From: Clostridiales bacterium
GTDB taxonomy: Bacteria > Bacillota > Clostridia > Oscillospirales > Oscillospiraceae
Length of the DNA: 64,000 nt
Assembly: GCA_029265975.1 (NCBI GenBank)
Contig: JAJUGN010000003.1
Span: 1-64,000 of the forward strand
Reading direction: 5' to 3'
The position numbers were made by a program, and so were the translations under genes. Within the stretch, counting starts at the first letter, position 1. Every line of letters starts with the position of its first letter. Shown here one piece after another: positions 8,088-16,634 of the stretch. Below the pieces are notes generated by a model. The model worked only from the letters and a program-made list of their open reading frames with translations. It was not told the DNA's origin and made no database searches.

Positions 8088-9185
8088 ATGGAAAAAGTAT
8101 TTATGAAGGGCAACGAGGCGATAGCGGAAGCGGCAATAAGAGCCGGCTGCCGTTTCTTTGCCGGATACCCCATCACGCCGCAAAACGAGATTCCCGAATA
8201 TATGTCGAGAAGAATGCCTCAGCCTGATGTCAGGGGCATATATTTGCAGGGCGAAAGCGAAACCGCTTCCGCTGCTATGCTCTACGGCGCTGGCGCAACC
8301 GGCATAAGAGCCATGACATCATCCTCGAGCTGCGGCATCGCCCTTATGAGCGAAGTTATAGCCTGGATGGCGGGCGCATGTCTGCCCGTCGTGATATGCA
8401 ATATGGCAAGAGGCGGCCCGGGAATAGGATCTATTCAGCCCTCTCAGCAGGACTATTTTATGGCGACGAAGGCCTCCGGAAACGGCGGCTTCCGCATGCT
8501 GGTTTTTGCGCCGTCCACTATTCAGGAGGCGGTTGACATGATGTATAGGGCGTTCGACCTGGCGCAAAAGTACATGAACCCCGTTTACATACTCAGCGAC
8601 GGGTTTACAGGAGCGATGATGGAACCGGTTGTGCTCCCCGAAATGAGGTCGGAGGAATTTCTTGCCGCCGAAAGAAAGAAAAACGAGGCTTGGGCAGCCA
8701 CGGGCAGAAAAGGCGCCGCAAGATCTCATCAGATTGGCGCGGGCCAGCGTCCGGGATTCCCGCGCGCACCTCTTGAGCAGAAGAACAAGGCCGACTGGGA
8801 AATGTACGAGAGCTGGAAGGTAAACGAGGTCGAGTACGAAAACTACAAGATCGAGGACGCCGAGCTTATTATTACCTCCTACGGGGTGTCCGCGCGTATT
8901 GCCCGTTCGGCGGTAGACATGCTGCGCAAGGAAGGCTACAAAGTCGGGATGATTCGCCCCATAAAGGTGCATCCCTTCCCGGAAATCGCTTACGAGCAGC
9001 TTGATTATAATAAACTGAGAGGCATTTTGAGCGTTGAAATGTCCATTCCGCCTCTGTTTTACTACGATGTGGAAGCGGTAGTGAGAAAGCGCACCCCGAT
9101 TGCGACCTGTCTGCGTTCGGGCGGAGAAATTATAGAGCGTTCGGCCATTATCGAAGCCGCCAAGAAGCTCTACGGAGACAAATAA
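8088..9185 (+). CDS. korA: 2-oxoacid:ferredoxin oxidoreductase alpha subunit
   Basis: A 365-aa alpha chain with the family motif GYPITPQNEIPEY near the N-terminus, GESETAS, TSSSSCG and the GGPGIGSIQPSQQDY segment. The enzyme oxidatively decarboxylates a 2-oxoacid with CoA to the acyl-CoA, reducing ferredoxin; 2-oxoglutarate or branched-chain oxoacids are the likeliest substrates for this four-subunit layout. ATG 8088 with AAGGGGGA is chosen over an upstream in-frame start at 8007 that would overlap korD. It is separated from korB by 10 bp with AAGGAGG. Confidence 0.9.
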   Translation: MEKVFMKGNEAIAEAAIRAGCRFFAGYPITPQNEIPEYMSRRMPQPDVRGIYLQGESETASAAMLYGAGATGIRAMTSSSSCGIALMSEVIAWMAGACLPVVICNMARGGPGIGSIQPSQQDYFMATKASGNGGFRMLVFAPSTIQEAVDMMYRAFDLAQKYMNPVYILSDGFTGAMMEPVVLPEMRSEEFLAAERKKNEAWAATGRKGAARSHQIGAGQRPGFPRAPLEQKNKADWEMYESWKVNEVEYENYKIEDAELIITSYGVSARIARSAVDMLRKEGYKVGMIRPIKVHPFPEIAYEQLDYNKLRGILSVEMSIPPLFYYDVEAVVRKRTPIATCLRSGGEIIERSAIIEAAKKLYGDK

Positions 9186-9195
9186 GGAGGAAAAT

Positions 9196-9930
9196 ATGGA
9201 GAAGATTTACTCAAGGCCCATAGGCCTTAAGAAAAGCATAAACGGCTACTGTCCCGGCTGTCTTCATTCCGCCGCAGGAAAGCTCATCATGTCCGTGCTT
9301 GAGGAGTTTGACCTTCTCGAGAGATGCACTCAGGTAGACGGAGTCGGCTGCAGCGCAAACAACCACACTTCCATGGACGTAGACTCGATCGGTTCTCCCC
9401 ACGGCAGACCCTGCGCGGTTGCCTCCGCCGTTAAGCGAATCAGCCCGGAAACCGTAGTATATACATATCAGGGCGACGGCGACCTCGCCTCAATCGGACT
9501 TGCCGAAACCATGATGGCGGCGAACCGCGGCGACAATATTACGGTTTTCTTTATAAACAACGCAAACTACGGAATGACCGGAGGCCAGATGGCTCCGACG
9601 ACCCTTATGGACATGAAAACCTCGACAACGCCGTATGGACGCCACGCGCAGGAGCACGGCTACCCGATGCATATGTGCGAGGTGCTTAACGCGCTGACGG
9701 CTCCGTCATATATTGCGCGCGTTACCTGCATTGATGCGGCCAACGTGCGCAAGGCGAGAGCGGCCGTCAAGGAAGCCTTCCAGCACCAGCTTGACGGCAA
9801 GGGTTTCTCGTTTGTCGAGTTTGTATCGAACTGTCCCACAAACTGGGGGCTTTCCCCGATTGAGTCGCTCAAGTTTATTAAAGAGAAAATGCTGCCGGAG
9901 TATCCGCTCGGGGAGTTCCGCAACCGCTGA
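9196..9930 (+). CDS. korB: 2-oxoacid:ferredoxin oxidoreductase beta subunit (TPP-binding)
   Basis: A 244-aa beta chain. It carries the early CPGC pair and Cys in DGVGCSANN, and the thiamine-diphosphate/Mg motif GDGDLASIG followed by NNANYGMTGGQ, as in KorB/VorB. Together with the alpha chain it forms the catalytic core in the cytoplasm. The gene ends at 9930, and 119 bp follow before korC with no terminator visible, so the four genes probably share one transcript. Confidence 0.9.
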   Translation: MEKIYSRPIGLKKSINGYCPGCLHSAAGKLIMSVLEEFDLLERCTQVDGVGCSANNHTSMDVDSIGSPHGRPCAVASAVKRISPETVVYTYQGDGDLASIGLAETMMAANRGDNITVFFINNANYGMTGGQMAPTTLMDMKTSTTPYGRHAQEHGYPMHMCEVLNALTAPSYIARVTCIDAANVRKARAAVKEAFQHQLDGKGFSFVEFVSNCPTNWGLSPIESLKFIKEKMLPEYPLGEFRNR

Positions 9931-10049
9931 TTGTCTTCTTAAAAGCATTATTCGGGTACCCGCTTCCCAAAAAGCGGCCCCGCGAGCTCACGGCAGGAAG
10001 GCGGGCGAAAGCCGTCCCTGCTGTGCGTAAAGCGGGCATGGAGGAAAAA

Positions 10050-10607
10050 ATGGAAAATTCTATTCTGATAGGAGGCTTCGGCGGCCAGGGCGTCATGATA
10101 TTCGGACAGCTTTTGTGCTATACCGCTGCCGAAACCACCGATAAATACGTTACCTATTTCCCCTCGTACAGCATGGAAAAGCGCGGAGGCACCGCCAACT
10201 GCTACGTCACAATTTCCGACGAGCCTATAGGCGCGCCGAAAGCCGAAATGACAGACTATGTTGTCGCTCTGAACAGTCTTGCGATGAACAAGTTCGTAAA
10301 TAACGTATATTCCGGAGGGACCATGTTCATAAACAGCTCGGTCTGCACCGAAAAGCCCGACCGTACCGACATAACCTTCGTCGAAGTGCCGGCAAGCGAT
10401 GTCGCCCGTGAAATCGGAGACAGCAGGGTGACAAATCTCTGCATGATCGGAGCCTTTATCGCCTATACGGATATTCTTCCGCCGGAAAAGGTGCTCGCGA
10501 CGGCGTTTAAGAAGCTCGGGGCAAAGCATCCGGAGTTCAATGCCCTCAACGAAGCCGCGTTCAAAAGAGGAATGGAAATCGGCAAGGCCGCAAAGGCAAA
10601 AAAATAA
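10050..10607 (+). CDS. korC: 2-oxoacid:ferredoxin oxidoreductase gamma subunit
   Basis: A 185-aa gamma chain beginning ENSILIGGFGGQGVMIFGQ, the hallmark start of this subunit, with PSYSMEKRGGTANCYV and the CoA-contacting region following. ATG 10050 has GGAGG eight bases upstream; earlier in-frame ATGs lack this. It is the last gene of the operon. The first hairpin downstream (10622-10650) is its terminator and is immediately followed by repeat element copy A. Confidence 0.9.
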   Translation: MENSILIGGFGGQGVMIFGQLLCYTAAETTDKYVTYFPSYSMEKRGGTANCYVTISDEPIGAPKAEMTDYVVALNSLAMNKFVNNVYSGGTMFINSSVCTEKPDRTDITFVEVPASDVAREIGDSRVTNLCMIGAFIAYTDILPPEKVLATAFKKLGAKHPEFNALNEAAFKRGMEIGKAAKAKK

Positions 10608-10621
10608 TAAGACAAGTATTG

Positions 10622-10650
10622 AAATCCCGCCTCATTTCGAGGCGGGATTT
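10622..10650 (+). terminator. Hairpin at end of kor operon
   Basis: A 12-bp perfect stem (AAATCCCGCCTC / GAGGCGGGATTT) with a 5-base loop lies 14 bp after korC. Its 3' side abuts repeat copy A, so its original downstream context has been replaced. Confidence 0.7.
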
Positions 10651-10842
10651 CAGACTGTCGAAAAAGCCCTTTGGGCTTTTTCGACAAGGGGGCTAAATGA
10701 CGGGCGCTCTGGCGCGCCCGTCATGAGAGGTGTCATTTCCGACGTACACGCCGCCGGAAATGACAGAGTTGACTTTTTTCCGCCATTCGTGGCGGAAATT
10801 CTGCGAAGCTTTTTTGCCGTAAACAAGTTCTTTGACAAGCTG
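10651..10842 (+). repeat. 193-bp palindrome-nested element, copy A
   Basis: One of five dispersed copies. It begins CAGACTGTCGAAAA and ends CTTTGACAAGCTG, which are imperfect terminal inverted repeats. Internal stems occur at about 10655-10685 (a bidirectional terminator-like GCCCTTTGGGC flanked by A and T tracts), 10698-10723, 10731-10764 and 10778-10800. In the first stem the usual A:T pair next to TGTC is G:C on both sides (TGTCG/CGACA), a compensatory change. Unlike the other copies its flanking hairpins differ: AAATCCCGCCTC on the left and ACGGCCCTCAC (10845-10870) on the right. It lies between converging korC and lysR. Confidence 0.85.
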
Positions 10843-10844
10843 AA

Positions 10845-10870
10845 ACGGCCCTCACGAACGTGAGGGCCGT
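10845..10870. terminator. Hairpin on right flank of element copy A
   Basis: A perfect 11-bp stem (ACGGCCCTCAC / GTGAGGGCCGT) lies between the element end and a stray CAGTCTG (10871-10877), the same heptamer that forms the reverse-complement end of the element. It may be left over from a second, lost insertion. Confidence 0.6.
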
Positions 10871-10885
10871 CAGTCTGTAAAAACG

Positions 10886-10921
10886 ATGCCGACGCGCCGG
10901 AATGCCAGGCGCGTCGGCATT
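10886..10921 (-). terminator. Terminator of the lysR gene
   Basis: A stem of at least 12 bp (ATGCCGACGCGCC / GGCGCGTCGGCAT) is followed on the minus strand by CGTTTTTA. It lies just after the LysR stop. Confidence 0.8.
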
Positions 10922-10926
10922 TTCGG

Positions 10927-11856
10927 TCATATTTTCAGCTTCCTGCCGGTAATGAACTCGATAAGCTGCTTAACAAGAGGGGTAACCCCGTCCCTCAGGC
11001 AGAGCAGGCAGACCGTCATTTTATATGGCGTCCCCTCAAGGGGCCTAACCACTATTTTTCTTGCCGCCGCCGCGCGGGAGTCGAGCACAGGCGCCACGGC
11101 GTCGCTTCCCTCCACAAGATCGAGGATCAGAAGGTCGCTGTCGTCGTTGACGAGCTTTATGCGCGGCTCCAGCCCCTTGTCCCTGAAGAGCTTTGCGAAG
11201 GCGTCATAGTTCATCCTTCCCATAAATGAGTCGCCAAACCTTATGTGTAGGATCTGATAGTCTATCAGATCCTCTATTTTTACATGCTCCTTTTCGCAGA
11301 GAGGATGCCCCTCCCTCATTGCTATTTTGAAATCGAAGCTCTCAACTGGTATTATTATAAGGCCTTTGGTGTCGTAGGCATCGTTTGGGCCCTCATATTC
11401 CCCGATTTCCCCGGGCAGCACCCTAAAGACAAGGTCGGTTTCGCCCTGCCTGAGCTTTTTCCACATTTCTTCGTCCGGGAGCACCTTGACGGATATGTCC
11501 ACATCGGGGTAAGCCTTGTAGTAATTGACAAGGATCGGCTTCAAATATCTCCCCGAACGCGCGTTGACATAAGAAATCGTAATCTGCGCGTCGTTTTCGG
11601 CCTTATAGCAGTTTTCCATGAGAATGTTGAGAGAAGTATATGCGTTCTGTATATACGGCAGTATCTTCTGCCCTTTTTTTGTAAGCCTGACCGTGGATTT
11701 AGTATTGCGCTCGAATATTTTGCAGTTCAGCGCCTTTTCAAGCGACGCCACCTGCTTTGAAATCGCCGAGGTGGAGTAATTTAGCTCGTAAGCCGCCTCG
11801 GAAAAGCTCATGTACTTTGCGACCGTTACAACGGCTTCTATGTTCCGATAGTTCAA
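10927..11856 (-). CDS. LysR-family transcriptional regulator
   Basis: A 309-aa LysR protein: N-terminal winged helix-turn-helix (NYRNIEAVVTVAKYMSFSEAAYELNYSTSAISKQVASLE) and a periplasmic-binding-like effector domain. TTG 11856 is chosen because AAGGAGG lies seven bases upstream and the HTH starts directly there; the frame open to 11973 would add an unsupported extension crossing an intrinsic terminator hairpin. It converges on the kor operon. LysR genes usually regulate a divergent neighbour, but the gene upstream, ftsK, is co-directional, so the target is unclear. Confidence 0.85.
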   Translation of the reverse strand: MNYRNIEAVVTVAKYMSFSEAAYELNYSTSAISKQVASLEKALNCKIFERNTKSTVRLTKKGQKILPYIQNAYTSLNILMENCYKAENDAQITISYVNARSGRYLKPILVNYYKAYPDVDISVKVLPDEEMWKKLRQGETDLVFRVLPGEIGEYEGPNDAYDTKGLIIIPVESFDFKIAMREGHPLCEKEHVKIEDLIDYQILHIRFGDSFMGRMNYDAFAKLFRDKGLEPRIKLVNDDSDLLILDLVEGSDAVAPVLDSRAAAARKIVVRPLEGTPYKMTVCLLCLRDGVTPLVKQLIEFITGRKLKI

Positions 11857-11940
11857 TCTGACGCCTCCTTGACCCGCTTCTTTGCTTTTCTGCCTATACT
11901 TTACCACAAAAGCGTAACAGGTTCCAATGAAATATATAAC

Positions 11941-11969
11941 GTGGCTGCGCCGCAATCCGGCGCAGCCAC
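11941..11969 (-). terminator. Terminator of ftsK
   Basis: A perfect 12-bp GC-rich stem (GTGGCTGCGCCG / CGGCGCAGCCAC) lies downstream of the ftsK stop, followed on the minus strand by ACGTTATAT. The tract is T-poor, so efficiency is uncertain. Confidence 0.65.
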
Positions 11970-12080
11970 GCATTTAATAAGCGGTAAGAACATCATCTCG
12001 CAGGAATCGAAACGGTCTGCAATGCAATTCCACTATATCCGGATTTGTTTCCGATAAGATACAAAGGGGCCTCGCCTTCA

Positions 12081-14528
12081 TCACTGATCTTCGTCGAGCG
12101 TGAATATCTCCTCGTCATCCTCCGCCATGAAGCCGTCGGTCGGAGCCGTGCCGTTTATCAGCTGCATCTCTCTCCACTGGGCCTTGGTTATAAGGAGCTG
12201 CCTCGGCTTGGAGCCCTCGAAGGGTCCGACTATGCCGCGCTCCTCCATCTGATCCACGAGCCTCGCGGCTCTCGAATATCCGAGCTTAAGCCTGCGCTGG
12301 AGCATTGAAACCGAGGCCTGTCCGGATTCCAGGATTATGTCGATTGCGGCGGGCAGAAGCTCGTCCGCATCGTCCTGCGGAGCCTCCGGAGCGCCTTCCT
12401 GCGCCCCTCCCTTCTTCTCCTCTGCGGCCTTCTCCATGTGGCTTATAATCTCGTCCGAATACTGCGGCGTGCCGCTCTTCTTTACGAATTCGACTACGGA
12501 CTCAACCTCCTCCTCGCCTATAAGCGTGCCCTGCACGCGGATGGGCTTTCCGGCGCCGAGCGGAAAATAGAGCATGTCCCCCCGCCCGACCAGCTTCTCG
12601 GCGCCCGGGGTGTCCATGATTATGCGGCTTTCAAGCTGCGAAGCGACTGCAAAGGCGATGCGGGACGGGATGTTCGCCTTCATAAGTCCGGTAATAACGT
12701 CGGCGGAGGGCCTCTGCGTGGCTATTATGAGGTGCATGCCCGCGGCTCTCGCCATCTGTGCTATGCGGCAGATTGATTCTTCCACTTCCTTGGCCGCCGC
12801 TATCATAAGGTCTGCCAGCTCGTCTATAAGTATCACTATCTGCGGGAGCTTCTGCCTTTCGGGGTCCTTCTCGCAGGCGGCGTTGTATGTAGTTATATTT
12901 TTTACTCCCAGCTCCGAGAAAAGCCTGTAACGCTTCATCATCTCCGTAACGGCCCACTGGAGCGCGCCCGCCGCCTTTTTCGGATCGGTGACTACCGGGA
13001 TAAGCAGGTGCGGGATTCCGTTGTAGACTCCCAGCTCTATCATTTTCGGGTCTATCATGATAAAGCGGACCTCGTCCGGCTTTGCCTTATACAGGAGGCT
13101 TATTATAAGCGAGTTCATGCATACGGACTTTCCGCTTCCCGTTGTGCCGGCGATCAGCATATGCGGCAGCTTTTCGATGTTTCCGACTATGCATTTCCCG
13201 CCTATATCCTTGCCCAGAGCAAAGGTGACCTTGGAGGCGGCGTTTCTGAATTCTGGGGATTCTATGAGCTCCCGTATAAAAACCGTGCTGACGAGCTTGT
13301 TCGGAACCTCTATGCCGACTATGGATATCTTGTCGGGTATAGGCGCTATCCGGACTCCCGACGCTCCGAGGGAAAGCGCTATGTCGTCAGCCAGATTCGT
13401 GAGCTTGTTAAGGCGGACGCCCTGCTCAAGCTCCACCTCGTAGCGCGTTACGGTAGGCCCCCTTGTAATGCTGGATATTTTAGCGTTTATGCCGAAGTTG
13501 CGCATGGTAGCCTCCAGGCGCAGCGCGTTGGCCTTCATTTCGCTTTCTCCGGTATTTGCCGCCACCCGCTTGACCTCGGTCAGCAGCTCTACGGGCGGGA
13601 ATACATATTCGTTTTCGGCTTTCGAGAGGTTCTGTTCTATTGTTCTCGCCACCGCGCTTTCTTCGGCGCTGATCTCCTCTTTTTTAGGCTTGGTCTGCTC
13701 GGCCGGCGGCGCTTCGGGAGGCTTCGCCTCGCTTTCGGCTGAAAAAGCCTTGTCCGGCGGCTTTGCGCCGGGCATCCTGTTGAACAGAACCGAGGCCTTT
13801 TTCTTTTCCGGTATCAGCGGCGGGTCGTCCACCGGGATGTCAATGGCTTTTTTTATTGTCGCATAGGAATCCCTTGCGTCCACATAAGATATTTTAGGCT
13901 CGGGATGCTTTTTCGAGTCCTCTTCCTCATACTCCGCCGGCTCGTCTTCTTCACGGCTTTCAAGTCTTTCGAGCCTCATTCTCCGAAGCTCCATCAGGCT
14001 GGCGGGGGTAATCCTCAAGGCGGCCATTGAAAGTATGACGACCAGGACTGCGATTATAATCATGCTGCATACGACTCCGAGCAGCTTTATGAGCATAACA
14101 GCCAGAAAACCGCTTATCACTCCGCCGCTTTCAAGAGCCGCACCGTCGACAAACAGCTGCTTTATGATGCCTGCGGTTATCTCATAATCCGTTTTGCAGA
14201 GCGAAAGGTGCGTGAGAATGCCGAGCGCAGGCACAAGCAGCATCGTGCTGGTCACCCTCAGCCTCACGGGACGCTCGCGGCTGAAGGCCAGCAGATAAGC
14301 GGAGCCGAAAAGGCATGCCGGAAGTATGACAAAGCCCCAGCCGAAAAGGCTGGTGCCCATGGTCCTCATAAATTTAATGAACAGCGCCTCGCTGCTGAAA
14401 TAGCCGAAAACCGAGCATATGCCGAGAAAAAGGCAAACGACGGCTCCCGTCAGCCTTGTGTTTTTCTCTGTTCCGGCCTGCTTTGACGCCGGTTTCTTTC
14501 TCGAAGCCTGTTTCTTCCTTTGCGCCAT
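12081..14528 (-). CDS. ftsK: FtsK/SpoIIIE DNA translocase
   Basis: About 815 aa. Four N-terminal membrane segments (about residues 25-180), an acidic/proline-rich linker, the alpha-beta motor with Walker A GTTGSGKS (about residue 461) and Walker B ILIDELADLM, and a C-terminal winged-helix gamma domain (AIDIILESGQASVSMLQRRL) that reads orienting sequences. It pumps chromosomal DNA through the closing septum, and in sporulating Firmicutes into the forespore. ATG 14528 with GGGGAG is chosen over GTG 14537, which overlaps the ribosome site. Whether this is the division or sporulation paralogue cannot be told here. Confidence 0.93.
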   Translation of the reverse strand: MAQRKKQASRKKPASKQAGTEKNTRLTGAVVCLFLGICSVFGYFSSEALFIKFMRTMGTSLFGWGFVILPACLFGSAYLLAFSRERPVRLRVTSTMLLVPALGILTHLSLCKTDYEITAGIIKQLFVDGAALESGGVISGFLAVMLIKLLGVVCSMIIIAVLVVILSMAALRITPASLMELRRMRLERLESREEDEPAEYEEEDSKKHPEPKISYVDARDSYATIKKAIDIPVDDPPLIPEKKKASVLFNRMPGAKPPDKAFSAESEAKPPEAPPAEQTKPKKEEISAEESAVARTIEQNLSKAENEYVFPPVELLTEVKRVAANTGESEMKANALRLEATMRNFGINAKISSITRGPTVTRYEVELEQGVRLNKLTNLADDIALSLGASGVRIAPIPDKISIVGIEVPNKLVSTVFIRELIESPEFRNAASKVTFALGKDIGGKCIVGNIEKLPHMLIAGTTGSGKSVCMNSLIISLLYKAKPDEVRFIMIDPKMIELGVYNGIPHLLIPVVTDPKKAAGALQWAVTEMMKRYRLFSELGVKNITTYNAACEKDPERQKLPQIVILIDELADLMIAAAKEVEESICRIAQMARAAGMHLIIATQRPSADVITGLMKANIPSRIAFAVASQLESRIIMDTPGAEKLVGRGDMLYFPLGAGKPIRVQGTLIGEEEVESVVEFVKKSGTPQYSDEIISHMEKAAEEKKGGAQEGAPEAPQDDADELLPAAIDIILESGQASVSMLQRRLKLGYSRAARLVDQMEERGIVGPFEGSKPRQLLITKAQWREMQLINGTAPTDGFMAEDDEEIFTLDEDQ

Positions 14529-14547
14529 CCGATACACTCCCCGAGAG

Positions 14548-15387
14548 TCATATTATGATCGTAAGCACGATCGCGAGAATTCCCACCGCCCAGCAATAGT
14601 AGGCGAAGGCCCCGAACCTTTCCCTTTTTGCTATGTACCTTACAAGCTTTATCGCAAAGTAGCCCGATATCGCGGCGGCGGCTACTCCCGCGAGATAAAC
14701 AGGGAGAAGCGACAGGTTTATCCCGTCCGCCATGGCGTCAAAAAGGCTGAGTATGTTCGCGCCCAAAATAGCGGGTATGGACATAAGGAAGGAAAATTTG
14801 ACCGCAAATTCACGGTCAAAGCCCTGAAAAATGCCTGCGGATATCGTCGAGCCCGAGCGGGAAAGCCCCGGCACTATGGCTACGGCCTGCATTACGCCGA
14901 CGAAAAACGCGTTTGTCACTGTGGCGTTTTTCTCGTTTTTGGAGCCTCGCGCCGCCCTGTCCGAGGCGAAAAGGAGAAGTCCCGTCACGATGAGCGCTAT
15001 CCCAACGAATATCGTATTGTCGAAAAGCTTTTCAACATAATCCTTCAGAAAGACGGCCGCCAGAAGGGGAAGCGTCGCTACTATCAGCAGCACCATCAGC
15101 CTTGCCGCCGGGCGCGCCTTGGATTTTTCGGCTCCTCCGCGGCTCCCTGATTTTCTAAAAGAACCGGTAAACACGCGTATTAGATCCGCTATATCACTTC
15201 TGTACGCTATGCAGACCGAGATAAGCGTTCCGAGGTGCAGGAGCACATCAAAAAACATATGATTTTTTTCAATGTTCGTCATGCCGAACACATTCTGGAA
15301 TATGGAAAGGTGTCCGGAGCTTGAAACCGGCAGAAACTCCGTAATCCCCTGAACAATTCCTAAAAATATCGCAAACCAAAGCTTCAC
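14548..15387 (-). CDS. uppP: Undecaprenyl-diphosphatase
   Basis: A 279-aa polytopic membrane protein of the BacA/UppP family with both signature motifs: QGITEFLPVSSSGHL near the N-terminus and PGLSRSGSTISAG in the middle. It removes a phosphate from undecaprenyl diphosphate to recycle the lipid carrier for peptidoglycan and other envelope polymers; overexpression gives bacitracin resistance. GTG 15387 has GGAGG seven bases upstream, better spaced than TTG 15393. It lies 19 bp upstream of ftsK on the same strand. Confidence 0.93.
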   Translation of the reverse strand: MKLWFAIFLGIVQGITEFLPVSSSGHLSIFQNVFGMTNIEKNHMFFDVLLHLGTLISVCIAYRSDIADLIRVFTGSFRKSGSRGGAEKSKARPAARLMVLLIVATLPLLAAVFLKDYVEKLFDNTIFVGIALIVTGLLLFASDRAARGSKNEKNATVTNAFFVGVMQAVAIVPGLSRSGSTISAGIFQGFDREFAVKFSFLMSIPAILGANILSLFDAMADGINLSLLPVYLAGVAAAAISGYFAIKLVRYIAKRERFGAFAYYCWAVGILAIVLTIII

Positions 15388-15633
15388 TTTCAATCCTCCG
15401 CATTGAACATTATATTTTTTATTATACTATCATTTTCAAATAATCACAAGACAAAATCGACTGCCCCGGGGCTGAAGCCGCGGGGCAAGCGGAATGCCGT
15501 TGTACGGGCATTTTTCTGTTTTTTCAGCTCGGCTGCCGCAACCCCGTGCCGTTTGTCCCCATAAAGAACGCTTTTACGGCGCTTCGGGCATGGCGGCCTG
15601 GACAGGGGTTTTTCCCGCAGGCCTGAACTACGT

Positions 15634-16107
15634 TCATCGGCTCTTTTCCTGCCTCTGCCTGTCGGCCTCCGCTCCTTTTTTATATTCCATGGGAATAAAC
15701 CTTATGCCGTGAACCGTCTGTTCCTGCGACACGGCTTCAAAGCCGAGGCGCTCGTATATTTTGGCGGCGTATGGCGAGGAGTTCACGGTTATCGTATCCG
15801 AGGGGCTGTCGCTGACTATGGTTTCGAACATGGCGCGGCCTATGCCCCGCCTGTGATACTGTGGAAGCACGAAGAAAAGCGCGATGTGGGTGCCCCTGTT
15901 CCTTGTGGCGGCGACTCCGGCAAGCTTGTCGCCTTCAAAGGCGCCGTACAGAACGATTATATTTTTGAAATCCTCGCTGTAAAGAGTCTGTCTGAAGCTC
16001 AAGACGCCCTCCTCGCCGTATTCCGGCGCTTCATACTCCGAAAACACCTCCCAGACCAGATCCAGCGCCTCCGCTATCTCGTTTTCTTCAAGTATCCTTA
16101 CCACCAT
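15634..16107 (-). CDS. GNAT-family N-acetyltransferase
   Basis: A 157-aa GNAT protein with the acetyl-CoA motif QYHRRGIGRAMFE and the C-terminal YERLGFE segment. It overlaps the upstream GNAT gene by 20 bp and lacks its own strong ribosome site, suggesting translational coupling. Its ending (RFIPMEYKK) and overall layout match the C-terminal half of the hydrolase fusion at 17100 (RFVPMEYKI), so the two are paralogues. The substrate is unknown. Confidence 0.85.
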   Translation of the reverse strand: MVVRILEENEIAEALDLVWEVFSEYEAPEYGEEGVLSFRQTLYSEDFKNIIVLYGAFEGDKLAGVAATRNRGTHIALFFVLPQYHRRGIGRAMFETIVSDSPSDTITVNSSPYAAKIYERLGFEAVSQEQTVHGIRFIPMEYKKGAEADRQRQEKSR

Positions 16108-16612
16108 TTGCCGACAAACCCTCTCCGAATTTATAGACGTACCTTATTACCGGGATGCTTTCACCGCCGATATCCAAATGCTTTTTCTGCCCGTCCCAGG
16201 CAAACCCGAAGCTTTCATAAAAGGCTCTTGCTCTTTCATTTTTTTCAAAAGTCCATAAAAAGGCGCTTCCGCATCCCAGTTCCGCCAGCTTGCTCAGGCA
16301 GAATGCGAAAAGCGCCTTCCCGTAGCCTTTTCCTGTATGCTCCGGCTTCAAATAGATGGATACGATTTCGCCCGCGTCCTTCATATTTTCGTCGCAATCG
16401 TATTTTATGGATGCGGTTCCGACGCGCTCGCCCTTCTCGAGAATGACGAACGAGCTTGACGGTTCTTTCAAAAGGATTTGCGACCATCTAAGCTCGTTAA
16501 GTCCGTCCAGATAGGCGTCTCCGACTATGCCCCTGTACGCGCTTTTCCAGCTGAGCGCATAAATCCTGCTTATTTCGTCCGCCTCTTCCGCTTTAATCGC
16601 GCGTATTTCCAT
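16088..16612 (-). CDS. GNAT-family N-acetyltransferase
   Basis: A 174-aa GNAT acetyltransferase with the N-terminal AYRGIVGDAYLDGL segment common in this subgroup, the acetyl-CoA binding motif EHTGKGYGKALFAF and ARAFYESFGF near the C-terminus. It is second in a run of small minus-strand genes (MmcQ, GNAT, GNAT) with an overlap into the next. Substrate not predictable. Confidence 0.88.
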   Translation of the reverse strand: MEIRAIKAEEADEISRIYALSWKSAYRGIVGDAYLDGLNELRWSQILLKEPSSSFVILEKGERVGTASIKYDCDENMKDAGEIVSIYLKPEHTGKGYGKALFAFCLSKLAELGCGSAFLWTFEKNERARAFYESFGFAWDGQKKHLDIGGESIPVIRYVYKFGEGLSANGGKDT

Positions 16613-16634
16613 AGCCTATCCTGCCTCACAGCAT

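Noticed and set aside
10845..10870. CRISPR-like or tandem repeat cluster around copy A
   Set aside because: The hairpins there are distinct palindromes with no regular repeat-spacer pattern.
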